Source of the DNA: a bacterium
Lineage (GTDB): Bacteria > Babelota > Babeliae > Babelales > GCA-2401785
Direction: 5' to 3'
Assembly: GCA_030629865.1 (NCBI GenBank)
Contig: DAOVOC010000040.1
Span: forward strand, 1-7,920
Length of the DNA stretch: 7,920 bases
Part shown: in pieces, positions 1 to 5,313 of the stretch
How positions within the stretch are numbered: position 1 is the first letter of the stretch
Layout: every line of letters begins with the position of its first letter
Translations under genes and position numbers: made by a program
Notes under the pieces: generated by a model
Database searches by the model: none
The model's input: the letters and a program-made list of their open reading frames with translations, nothing else
What the model was told of the DNA's origin: nothing

Positions 1-1420
1 ATAACGGCGATTCACCAGTTCCGGTCGGTTCATATTGCTCTACTTCAGGAAGCAATATTGGAAGCTGGTCCTCTGGGACGGGAACAACACCACATTTTTC
101 GCAATGCACCAACGGAATTGGCTCTCCCCAATAGCGCTGCCGCGAAAAAATCCAATCTCGCAATTTATAGTTTATCTGTGGCTTTGCGCTTCCTTGTTCT
201 TGTAAAAATTCAACAATTGAATAAGCCCCTTCTGGCATGGCACACAAACCATCGAACTGCCCAGAATTAATTAGATTGCCGTTTTCAACAAATGCCTTTT
301 TCAAGCTTCCATCAAGCTCATAATATTCTGGCATTTCTTCATCAACCTTAATTACCTGCTTAATTGGCAAATTAAATTTTTTGGCAAATTCAAAATCGCG
401 TTCATCGTGCGCTGGAACAGCCATCACAGCTCCAGTGCCGTAGTGTTTTAACACATAGCTAGCAACATAAAGCGGAATTGATTCTCCATTAACAGGATTG
501 GTGGCATAGCTTCCAGAAAATACACCCGACTTTTCGCGATCAAGGATTCGATCCATATCGCTCATGTGGCATACTTTTTCACAATATGCTTTTACAACAT
601 TCCGCTGCTCATCACTTACAAGAACTTTAAGAGAATCGTGCTCTGGAGCAATCGCCATAAATGTTGTACCAAACAAAGTATCCGCACGCGTGGTAAAAAC
701 AGGAACTTTTATTCCATTACATTCAAAATCGATTATCGCGCCTTCACTACGGCCAATCCAATTTTTTTGCATAAGCTTAACTTTTTCTGGCCAATCAAGC
801 TTATCAAGTCCATCAAGCAGTCGATCGGCATACTTTGTTATTCGCAAAACCCATTGCCGAAGTGGCTTTTGCTCAACTTCTGCACCACATCGCTCACAAA
901 CACCACCTTCAACTTCTTCATTTGCCAAACCTGTTTTACACGAAGGGCACCAATTTACCGGCATCATTTCTTGATAAGCTAAACCAGCCTCGTACATTTT
1001 TAAAAAAATCCATTGAGTCCACTTATAGTATTCAGGATCAGTTGTACTCAACTCTTTGGACCAGTCGTAAATAGCACCAATTTTTTTAAGCTGATTCTTA
1101 AATGTCTTTATATTCTTTTTTATACCAACTGCCGGCTGCAGGCCCTTTTTAATAGCATCATTTTCTGCAGGTAAACCAAATGCATCCCATCCCATCGGAT
1201 GCAAAACATTGTAACCTTGCAAAAACTTGCGCCTGGCATAGACATCCGAAAAAACATACCCCTTCCAATGCCCCACATGCAAGCCAGATCCAGAGGGATA
1301 AGGAAACATATCTAAACAATAAAACTTTTTTTTGTTCTTATCTGCACATGAATTGAAGTATGGACCCTGTGCCCATATTTTACGCCATTTTTCTTCAAGT
1401 GCAGCAAATTCATATTTCAT
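1..1420 (-). CDS. leuS: Leucyl-tRNA synthetase, N-terminal 473 residues (runs off left edge)
   Basis: This class I aminoacyl-tRNA synthetase charges tRNA-Leu with leucine in the cytoplasm. The minus-strand frame is open from ATG at 1420 to the window edge (473 codons plus one base). Visible in order: the ATP-binding HIGH-type motif PYPSGSGLHVGH ending at residue 51; the LeuRS signature NVLHPMGWDAFGLPAEN (about 71-87); a zinc module with Cys158, Cys161, Cys175 and Cys178; the CP1 editing domain with TTRADTLFG (about 243-251) and GTGAVMAVPAHDERD (about 328-342); the return to the catalytic core, RDWIFSRQRYWGEPIP (about 421-436); and a second CxxC (440-443). The end, PTGTGESPL, matches the usual place just before the downstream part of the core. 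The KMSKS loop, anticodon-binding and C-terminal domains lie outside the window. The start is fixed by a good Shine-Dalgarno sequence. Bacterial LeuRS is normally about 800-870 residues, so roughly 55% is present. Family assignment is essentially certain. Confidence 0.97.
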   Translation of the reverse strand, partial: MKYEFAALEEKWRKIWAQGPYFNSCADKNKKKFYCLDMFPYPSGSGLHVGHWKGYVFSDVYARRKFLQGYNVLHPMGWDAFGLPAENDAIKKGLQPAVGIKKNIKTFKNQLKKIGAIYDWSKELSTTDPEYYKWTQWIFLKMYEAGLAYQEMMPVNWCPSCKTGLANEEVEGGVCERCGAEVEQKPLRQWVLRITKYADRLLDGLDKLDWPEKVKLMQKNWIGRSEGAIIDFECNGIKVPVFTTRADTLFGTTFMAIAPEHDSLKVLVSDEQRNVVKAYCEKVCHMSDMDRILDREKSGVFSGSYATNPVNGESIPLYVASYVLKHYGTGAVMAVPAHDERDFEFAKKFNLPIKQVIKVDEEMPEYYELDGSLKKAFVENGNLINSGQFDGLCAMPEGAYSIVEFLQEQGSAKPQINYKLRDWIFSRQRYWGEPIPLVHCEKCGVVPVPEDQLPILLPEVEQYEPTGTGESPL

Positions 1421-1423
1421 CTG

Positions 1424-1430
1424 CCACCTC
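1424..1430 (-). promoter_or_regulatory. Ribosome binding site of leuS
   Basis: On the minus strand GAGGTGG lies immediately upstream of the ATG at 1420, with only three bases between. GAGGTG is an exact six-base match to the anti-Shine-Dalgarno complement, and it supports the chosen leuS start. Confidence 0.8.
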
Positions 1431-1588
1431 TTTATTTTTTGTTTTTGTAATGACAAAACACATCGTAACACGAAACAAAGCAGCTGTAATCGATTAAGGA
1501 AAGCACGAATACCACTTTCAAGTAACCACTGACAACATTAAATAAATTGCCACTTATCACAGTGTTAAATAATTTCAAATGTAAAATA

Positions 1589-1618
1589 TTGATTCTATCA
1601 CCCACAAACAAATACACT
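1589..1618 (+). promoter_or_regulatory. Weak candidate promoter for the C11 peptidase gene
   Basis: TTGATT (1589-1594) and TACACT (1613-1618) are separated by 18 bases, each matching the sigma-70 consensus at four of six positions. A start near 1625 would give a leader of about 100 bases holding the GC-richer repeat block. In such AT-rich DNA matches of this quality arise by chance. Confidence 0.25.
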
Positions 1619-1654
1619 AACAGTGAATAAAACATAGGGGGATAAAACACTCCT

Positions 1655-1701
1655 GCAGCCTATGCCAGGCACTACGTCAGACAAAGCGCAGCCTATAAGG
1701 C
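1655..1701 (+). repeat. Direct repeat GCAGCCTAT (two copies) with small GCCT/AGGC inverted repeats
   Basis: GCAGCCTAT occurs at 1655-1663 and again at 1688-1696, 33 bases apart. Each copy begins a small inverted repeat: GCCT-5-AGGC at 1658-1670 and GCCT-ATA-AGGC at 1691-1701. The block is GC-richer than the spacer upstream and ends 25 bases before the ATG of the peptidase gene, so it probably lies in its 5' leader. It could be an operator with two half-sites or weak leader structure; the sequence does not decide. Confidence 0.5.
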
Positions 1702-1714
1702 ATGCACGGAAGTG

Positions 1715-1720
1715 AAGGGG
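1715..1720 (+). promoter_or_regulatory. Ribosome binding site that decides the C11 peptidase start
   Basis: AAGGGG sits six bases upstream of ATG 1727. An in-frame GTG at 1712 lies just before this site and has no properly spaced Shine-Dalgarno of its own, so ATG 1727 is preferred. This choice also puts a cleaner N-terminus on the signal peptide. Confidence 0.65.
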
Positions 1721-1726
1721 CAAACC

Positions 1727-3190
1727 ATGAAAACACCTAATGCAACACAACTGATAATGAGATATTTAAAAATTGCAATCCTTTTTAATGCTGTATTTTC
1801 GATACCTTTAATTCATGCTCACCCAGCACCATCTAAAAATAAAATTGTCGAAAAAGCAGCTAAAAACAAAGCTGCACCTAAGAAAAAAACAACCAAAAAA
1901 GCTGCAACCAAATGGACAATTTTATTTTACATTCAAGCGCGAAACAATCTTGCTCCCTATGCAGCACAAAATCTTAGAGATATGGCCAAATCTTATGGAA
2001 ATAAACAAGTCAACATTGTTGTACAGTGGGATCAACCAGGCAAAGAAGGTGCATGGCGATACAAGATTGAAAAAGAAAGTATAACTCTTGAAAATTATAC
2101 GGAAATTAAAGATGCAAAAAATCCAGAAAAAAGCCTTGTAGATTTTGTTAAATGGGGCGTTGAGAACTTTCCTGCACAACACTACTGCCTAGCACTATGG
2201 AATCATGGAACAGGAATTTTGAGCCCACCATTTGGCAATCCAATGCGAGTTCTACTAAATAATAGAGAACTCATACTCAATCCGCGCATTAATATTCCAG
2301 GAATACTTAAGCCAGAATTAACCGACAAACAAAGGTGTATTTTATTCGATGATGACAATAAAGTTTTTCTAGATAGCATTCAGTTACAAAAAGCTCTCAA
2401 AAAAATTACTTCCAAACAAATCCTTGGCAGAAAGCTGGACTGCATAGGCTTTGATGCCTGCTTTATGGGAATGGCAGAAATAGCTTATCAAGTCAGAGAT
2501 ATTGCAGATTATATGATCGCCTCAGAAGAGCTTGTAATCGCCAGGGGGTGGAACTACTCCTCGCTAACCTCCTCCATAACCTCCAAACTCCCGACGCCAA
2601 AAGATTTTGCAAAAACTATCGTAAAAACCTACGGCGAATACTACAAAGGCCGAACAAGTTACTACACACAATCTGCAATCGACTTACAACACATGAACCT
2701 TTTAAAACAAAATCTTGACGACATGGTGATTAATATGGGCATTTGTATGAAGCATCACCGTAGGCAAGTTATTAAAGCCGTCCACCGAGCACGTAATGGA
2801 TGTATGCAGTTTAGCGCTCGTGTTTATGTTGACCTACATTCATTTTGTTCAAAATTACTCGACCGTCTTACATTAGAAGAACGTGTTCCAGAAGGATATG
2901 AAGATATCGCAGATCTTGTAAGGCGCTCTGTGGATCGTCGCGGCACAAGAAGCATGAGAACCAAAAAACCCAATTCTCCGCACATAAAATCGTTAATTAA
3001 ATCGATAAATCGCATCATGTTTACTATTGAGGAAGCCGTTCTTGCACGTGTCGCTAGTAAAAAATTTGATGCGGCAAAAGGTCTTTCCATTTATTTTCCA
3101 TACAGCCATGTCAATACCGAATACCGAAAAAGCGCCTTTGGCAAAGAGTCTTTATGGACACACTTTCTTGACGAGGTAGCAAAAAACTAG
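1727..3190 (+). CDS. Exported clostripain-like (family C11) cysteine peptidase
   Basis: A clan CD (caspase-fold) cysteine endopeptidase of the C11/clostripain family, 487 residues from ATG 1727. The N-terminus reads as a Sec signal peptide: a charged start, hydrophobic core at about residues 14-29, and likely cleavage after Ala31 (PLIHA). A Lys/Ala-rich linker follows (about 32-61). The peptidase domain starts at WTILFYIQARNNL, a usual family opening. The catalytic His is in LALWNHGTG (His160) and the catalytic Cys in GFDACFMGMAE (Cys245), each preceded by the expected hydrophobic strand. ASEELVIARGWNY shortly after also matches the family. Clostripain-like enzymes generally prefer basic P1 residues; specificity here is not shown. 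It is probably secreted or periplasmic and may act on host or environmental protein, or in envelope turnover. I see no lipobox or C-terminal anchor. The Nudix gene 73 bases downstream could be co-transcribed. Confidence 0.9.
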   Translation: MKTPNATQLIMRYLKIAILFNAVFSIPLIHAHPAPSKNKIVEKAAKNKAAPKKKTTKKAATKWTILFYIQARNNLAPYAAQNLRDMAKSYGNKQVNIVVQWDQPGKEGAWRYKIEKESITLENYTEIKDAKNPEKSLVDFVKWGVENFPAQHYCLALWNHGTGILSPPFGNPMRVLLNNRELILNPRINIPGILKPELTDKQRCILFDDDNKVFLDSIQLQKALKKITSKQILGRKLDCIGFDACFMGMAEIAYQVRDIADYMIASEELVIARGWNYSSLTSSITSKLPTPKDFAKTIVKTYGEYYKGRTSYYTQSAIDLQHMNLLKQNLDDMVINMGICMKHHRRQVIKAVHRARNGCMQFSARVYVDLHSFCSKLLDRLTLEERVPEGYEDIADLVRRSVDRRGTRSMRTKKPNSPHIKSLIKSINRIMFTIEEAVLARVASKKFDAAKGLSIYFPYSHVNTEYRKSAFGKESLWTHFLDEVAKN

Positions 3191-3245
3191 ATAGACAACC
3201 ACCTAATTCCTGCTACAACTAGATATCAATTTATAAAAATTATTT

Positions 3246-3255
3246 GCCTTAAGGC
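3246..3255. repeat. Ten-base perfect palindrome over the Nudix gene ribosome binding site
   Basis: GCCTTAAGGC is a perfect palindrome in the 72-base gap after the C11 peptidase gene. Its right half contains AAGG (3251-3254), the only plausible Shine-Dalgarno for ATG 3263, with eight bases between. It resembles GCCTATAAGGC at 1691-1701, ahead of the peptidase gene. It could bind a dimeric regulator, or be coincidence. As an RNA hairpin it would have too small a loop to be strong. Confidence 0.4.
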
Positions 3256-3262
3256 TTTCTGT

Positions 3263-3877
3263 ATGCAAACACAAAAAAACATAAAAACTACTCCTAAAAA
3301 AGACGAAAAAATATTGGTTGTCCCTCGCACAAATCTTTTTGAATCTGCAGCGCCACAAGGCATAGTCGAGATTGACGAAAAAGTATTGCAAGAAAAAATC
3401 CAAAAGTATCAACGATTCCAGTGGCGATCCCAAGTTGAAAACGATCCAACATTGAAACAAATAATTCCGTACCTAATTTTTAAATACCAAGACAAACTAT
3501 TTTTGATGCAGAGATGCGCAAAAGCTTCAGAGCAGCGGCTCAAAAGCAAATATTCTCTTGGAATTGGCGGACACATTAGACAAGCTGATCTGGCTGCAGG
3601 AACAATTTTAGATTGGTCACAACGTGAATTTGCAGAAGAAATAAATTATACAGGATCTTTTACTACAAACTTTATCGGTCTTTTAAACGATGAAGTCGAT
3701 GCTGTCGGCACGGTACATACAGGCTTTGTTTATCTTCTTGAAGGTAATTCTGCCAATATTTCAATACGCAGTGAATTACAAAGTGGGTCTCTCGTTTCCA
3801 TGCAAGAATGCTCAAACCAATTTGAAAACATGGAGCGCTGGAGCCAAATTGCGTTTAGGCATCTAGAAAAAAGATGA
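3263..3877 (+). CDS. Nudix-family protein with an expanded Nudix box
   Basis: A 204-residue cytoplasmic protein. The first 60 residues or so are charged and show no domain I recognise. The Nudix fold begins around residue 66: KQIIPYLIFKYQDKLFLMQRC gives the first strands, then LGIGGHI (99-105) and the helix with REFAEE (121-126), the metal-binding core of the Nudix box. The box departs from GX5EX7REUXEEXGU: Asp109 stands where the first Glu usually does, and about four extra residues lie between it and REFAEE. GGH-type Nudix proteins with such an insertion are, as I recall, often annotated simply as phosphoesterases. The three acidic residues of REFAEE are intact, so hydrolysis of a nucleoside diphosphate-linked compound is plausible, but the substrate cannot be inferred. 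It lies on the same strand as the C11 peptidase gene and converges with ksgA nine bases beyond its stop. Confidence 0.85.
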   Translation: MQTQKNIKTTPKKDEKILVVPRTNLFESAAPQGIVEIDEKVLQEKIQKYQRFQWRSQVENDPTLKQIIPYLIFKYQDKLFLMQRCAKASEQRLKSKYSLGIGGHIRQADLAAGTILDWSQREFAEEINYTGSFTTNFIGLLNDEVDAVGTVHTGFVYLLEGNSANISIRSELQSGSLVSMQECSNQFENMERWSQIAFRHLEKR

Positions 3878-3886
3878 TTTAGTATT

Positions 3887-4690
3887 CTAGTCTTTTATCA
3901 AGGGCCAAATACTTAAAAAGTCATCAAAACGCATCTGCTGTGCGCGAAGCTTCAACATTGCTTCCGGAATGCTTTTGATATCAAGTTGTGTTGCCTGAAG
4001 ATTGTTTCTAAGAGTTCTGCGTGGGCTTGCAAAACAAAGTTTTACAAACTTCCAAAATCTTTCTTCGTTTTTGATTTCTATAGCGTCAAAGCGTGGTTTG
4101 AAATAAATTAGCCGAGAATCAACTTTTGGAGGCGGACAAAACGCTTCAGGTGGAATTTTGTCTAATAATTCAAGCGCAAAGTGATGTTGTAAAAAGAGTG
4201 AAACATATCCGTAATTCCGGCCTCCTTGAGCCACAATCTTTTGCGCAACTTCTTCTTGAATCATCACAACACCTTCTACAAAAAGGTGCTTACACTTCTG
4301 AATTCGATAAAAAATTGGAAATGTTATCTGGTACGGAAGGTTAGCAAGCATTACAAGCGGCTGTGTTTGCTCAAATTCTTTCCAGTCTTTGTCCAAAATA
4401 TTTAATAACTTAAGCTCCAAACGGTTATCAACAACGGACTTGGACACAAATTCGTGCCATTCCGGGTCAATTTCGAAGCACAAAAGACGTTTACAGTTAG
4501 TTTTGGCCAGAATAGCTTTTGTTAAAAAGCCATCGCCACAACCAATTTCCAGCACATTTGTCTTATGATCAACAAAAACATGCGAAATCATGCTTTCCAC
4601 AATGCTAGAATCTCGCAAAAAATGCTGACCTAAACCCTTTTTTTTACGAGGAATTATATCTGAGCTCTCAATTTTTGGTCTTTTAGCCAT
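3887..4690 (-). CDS. ksgA: 16S rRNA (adenine1518-N6/adenine1519-N6)-dimethyltransferase
   Basis: KsgA (RsmA) dimethylates two adjacent adenines in the 3'-terminal hairpin of 16S rRNA using S-adenosylmethionine, a late checkpoint in 30S assembly. The 267-residue length is normal for the family. Visible landmarks: KKKGLGQHFL (residues 16-25), the conserved N-terminal entry motif; VLEIGCGDG (46-54), SAM motif I; Glu73 in CFEID, which should contact the SAM ribose; NLPY (117-120), the catalytic motif IV; then PPPKVDS in the segment leading to the C-terminal helical domain, and SPRRTLRNNL further on. The N-terminus is slightly extended and basic. No strong Shine-Dalgarno precedes ATG 4690, but the family N-terminus supports this start. 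The gene runs convergent to the upstream Nudix gene and divergent from ssrA across a 132-base spacer. Confidence 0.96.
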   Translation of the reverse strand: MAKRPKIESSDIIPRKKKGLGQHFLRDSSIVESMISHVFVDHKTNVLEIGCGDGFLTKAILAKTNCKRLLCFEIDPEWHEFVSKSVVDNRLELKLLNILDKDWKEFEQTQPLVMLANLPYQITFPIFYRIQKCKHLFVEGVVMIQEEVAQKIVAQGGRNYGYVSLFLQHHFALELLDKIPPEAFCPPPKVDSRLIYFKPRFDAIEIKNEERFWKFVKLCFASPRRTLRNNLQATQLDIKSIPEAMLKLRAQQMRFDDFLSIWPLIKD

Positions 4691-4740
4691 ATTCGCACTT
4701 TACAACAAAAAACTGATCAGCAAATCACAAGTTACTTCAA

Positions 4741-4749
4741 AGAATAGCA
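4741..4749 (-). promoter_or_regulatory. Candidate extended -10 promoter of ksgA
   Basis: The minus strand reads TGCTATTCT here: a TG-extended -10 hexamer (TATTCT, four of six matches) about 50 bases upstream of the ksgA ATG. The -35 region is poor. The call rests on position and the TG extension only. Confidence 0.3.
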
Positions 4750-4783
4750 AAAAAAGCCGTTTTTATCGCCTGCAATAACCCCT

Positions 4784-4789
4784 TTGACA
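4784..4789 (+). promoter_or_regulatory. Consensus -35 hexamer upstream of ssrA
   Basis: TTGACA, an exact sigma-70 -35 box, lies 33 bases before the mature tmRNA 5' end, the right distance for a promoter starting at or just before it. The expected -10 window at about 4806-4812 shows no good TATAAT match; the nearest AT-rich candidate, TCTATG at 4814-4819, is too far downstream for normal spacing. The stable-RNA promoter is therefore only partly recognisable. Confidence 0.35.
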
Positions 4790-4869
4790 CCCCCGCCCTA
4801 ACATGAGAAGCTGTCTATGTTTGGGGGCGTCACGGCTTCGACGTGTCGCTGTGCTCTTTGGGAGCGTGC

Positions 4870-4902
4870 CGAGTTGTGGATAGGAACTCGTAAAAACTGT
4901 CC
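4870..4902 (+). other. tmRNA pseudoknot PK1, upstream of the tag
   Basis: Stem 1 is CGAGTT (4870-4875) with AACTCG (4885-4890). Loop bases GGATAG (4878-4883) pair with CTGTCC (4897-4902), including one U-G pair. Between them is the TAAAAA linker typical of PK1. It places the resume codon a short distance downstream, as in other tmRNAs: here 14 bases lie between PK1 and GCA 4917, against about 11 in E. coli. Confidence 0.85.
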
Positions 4903-4916
4903 AAAACTAAGTAAGT

Positions 4917-5030
4917 GCAAACACTGTACCTTACGCGTATCAGGCAATATTGGCATTTATGGCCCTCCTTTCAGGCCTCGTCCTCGGACGTCGCAAGGAA
5001 GATGAAGTCGTCGCAACTGCCGTAGCCTAA
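4917..5030 (+). other. tmRNA-encoded tag frame, 37 residues, with a hydrophobic helix
   Basis: The frame resumes at GCA 4917 (Ala, then Asn, as in many tags) and ends at TAA 5028-5030. Residues 1-9 read ANTVPYAYQ. Residues 10-24, AILAFMALLSGLVLG, contain no charged residue; mean Kyte-Doolittle value by hand is about 2.4, and about 1.7 over the 19 residues 6-24. Residues 25-30 are RRKEDE. Residues 31-37 are VVATAVA, the small hydrophobic C-terminus expected of a protease-recognised tag. Frame choice: the other two frames across this stretch end in SQGR and SSQLP, unlike any tag; only this one starts with Ala-Asn and ends in Ala. Typical tags are about 8-15 residues, and the long mycoplasma tags about 27. 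Small-residue motifs AxxxG (16-20) and GxxxG (20-24) lie inside the hydrophobic part. Confidence 0.85.
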
Positions 5031-5190
5031 ATACGTCGTTCTAGCAAAATGTATCCGTTCATAATGCTAGGACGTATAAGATAACGGGACTTCCACGGTA
5101 GGCTAATTTGCTCCGTAACGTGGTCGTATCACCGAGCAGGCAATCGTCAAATCCTCTGCCTTTGAGGGCGACGATTGAAAATTCTAAGGC
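5031..5190 (+). other. tmRNA pseudoknots PK2, PK3 and PK4
   Basis: PK2: ATACGTC (5031-5037) with GACGTAT (5071-5077), continued by CTAGC (5041-5045) with GCTAG (5066-5070); loop CCGTT (5055-5059) pairs with AACGG (5083-5087). PK3: CCACG (5093-5097) with CGTGG (5119-5123); loop TGCTC (5109-5113) with GAGCA (5134-5138). PK4: CAATCGTC (5141-5148) with GACGATTG (5170-5177); loop GCCTT (5158-5162) with AAGGC (5186-5190). All are gap-free Watson-Crick pairings apart from a three-base bulge in PK2. The tag stop codon abuts the first base of PK2. Confidence 0.8.
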
Positions 5191-5301
5191 TACGCACGTA
5201 GGGCCTAGAGGGTGTTGTTTCGCGGACATGGGTTCGACTCCCATCGCCTCCACCATTTGTTCATTGTCTGAACTGCGCAAAATTGTGGCTCTTTTCATTT
5301 C

Positions 5302-5306
5302 AGGAA
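5302..5306 (+). promoter_or_regulatory. Ribosome binding site of the second Nudix gene
   Basis: AGGAA lies seven bases upstream of ATG 5314 and fixes that start. The 58 bases between the tmRNA CCA end and the ATG hold no clear terminator, so this gene may be read from the ssrA promoter after RNA processing. Confidence 0.65.
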
Positions 5307-5313
5307 TAAAACA

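Larger units (their letters stand above)
1421..1726. other. Divergent intergenic spacer between leuS and the C11 peptidase gene
   Basis: This 306-base stretch separates two genes that point away from each other, so promoters for both should be here. Most of it (about 1431-1650) is very AT-rich and holds no convincing coding frame. I found only weak promoter matches: TTGATT/TACACT on the plus strand and nothing clear for leuS. The last 80 bases or so before the peptidase gene are noticeably GC-richer and contain a short direct repeat and small inverted repeats, listed separately. I see no tRNA or recognisable riboswitch, and no leucine-codon-rich leader that would suggest T-box or attenuation control of leuS. 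Confidence 0.7.
4823..5255 (+). ncRNA. ssrA: Transfer-messenger RNA (tmRNA, 10Sa RNA), one-piece, 433 nt
   Basis: tmRNA with SmpB rescues ribosomes stalled on broken mRNA and adds a degradation tag. Mature ends: 5' GGGGGCG (4823-4829) pairs with CGCCTCC (5245-5251), with G-U at the third pair, the alanine identity element; discriminator A5252 and encoded CCA 5253-5255 follow. The T arm is ATGGG/CCCAT (5228-5232, 5240-5244) around TTCGACT. The long P2 helix pairs 4854-4862 with 5204-5212 and 4864-4869 with 5194-5199, including several G-U pairs. PK1 lies before the tag; three pseudoknots follow it (listed separately). I could not resolve helix P5. The length exceeds the 363 nt of E. coli tmRNA, and the excess is about what its unusually long tag frame would add. 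The order is that of a normal one-piece tmRNA, with no sign of circular permutation or an intron. Confidence 0.97.

Noticed and set aside
58..1074. Several plus-strand open frames of 70-138 codons
   Set aside because: They lie antisense to leuS, which is continuous and matches its family throughout; their translations show no domain and they lack ribosome binding sites.
1432..1650. Minus-strand 72-codon frame in the leuS upstream spacer, somewhat hydrophobic
   Set aside because: The region is strongly AT-rich, so hydrophobic codons are expected; there is no Shine-Dalgarno and no recognisable motif, and it probably overlaps the leuS promoter.
1712..1726. GTG at 1712 as start of the C11 peptidase gene
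   Set aside because: The ribosome binding site AAGGGG is inside this interval and correctly spaced for ATG 1727, not for GTG 1712.
4817..5005. A 62-codon plus-strand frame starting just before the tmRNA
   Set aside because: It lies within the structured tmRNA gene, and its translation crosses the acceptor stem and PK1 in a different frame from the tag.
4917..5026. The two alternative reading frames for the tag
   Set aside because: Both stay open for a similar distance but end in SQGR or SSQLP and do not start with alanine. Only the GCA frame has both an Ala-Asn start and an Ala-rich hydrophobic end.
4823..5255. Permuted two-piece tmRNA or an intron as the reason for extra length
   Set aside because: 5' and 3' acceptor strands are in the standard order, the T arm is uninterrupted, and the excess length is within the open tag frame.
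5259..5273. Hairpin GTTCA-5-TGAAC after the tmRNA as a terminator
   Set aside because: The stem is only five pairs, AT-rich, and is not followed by a T run.
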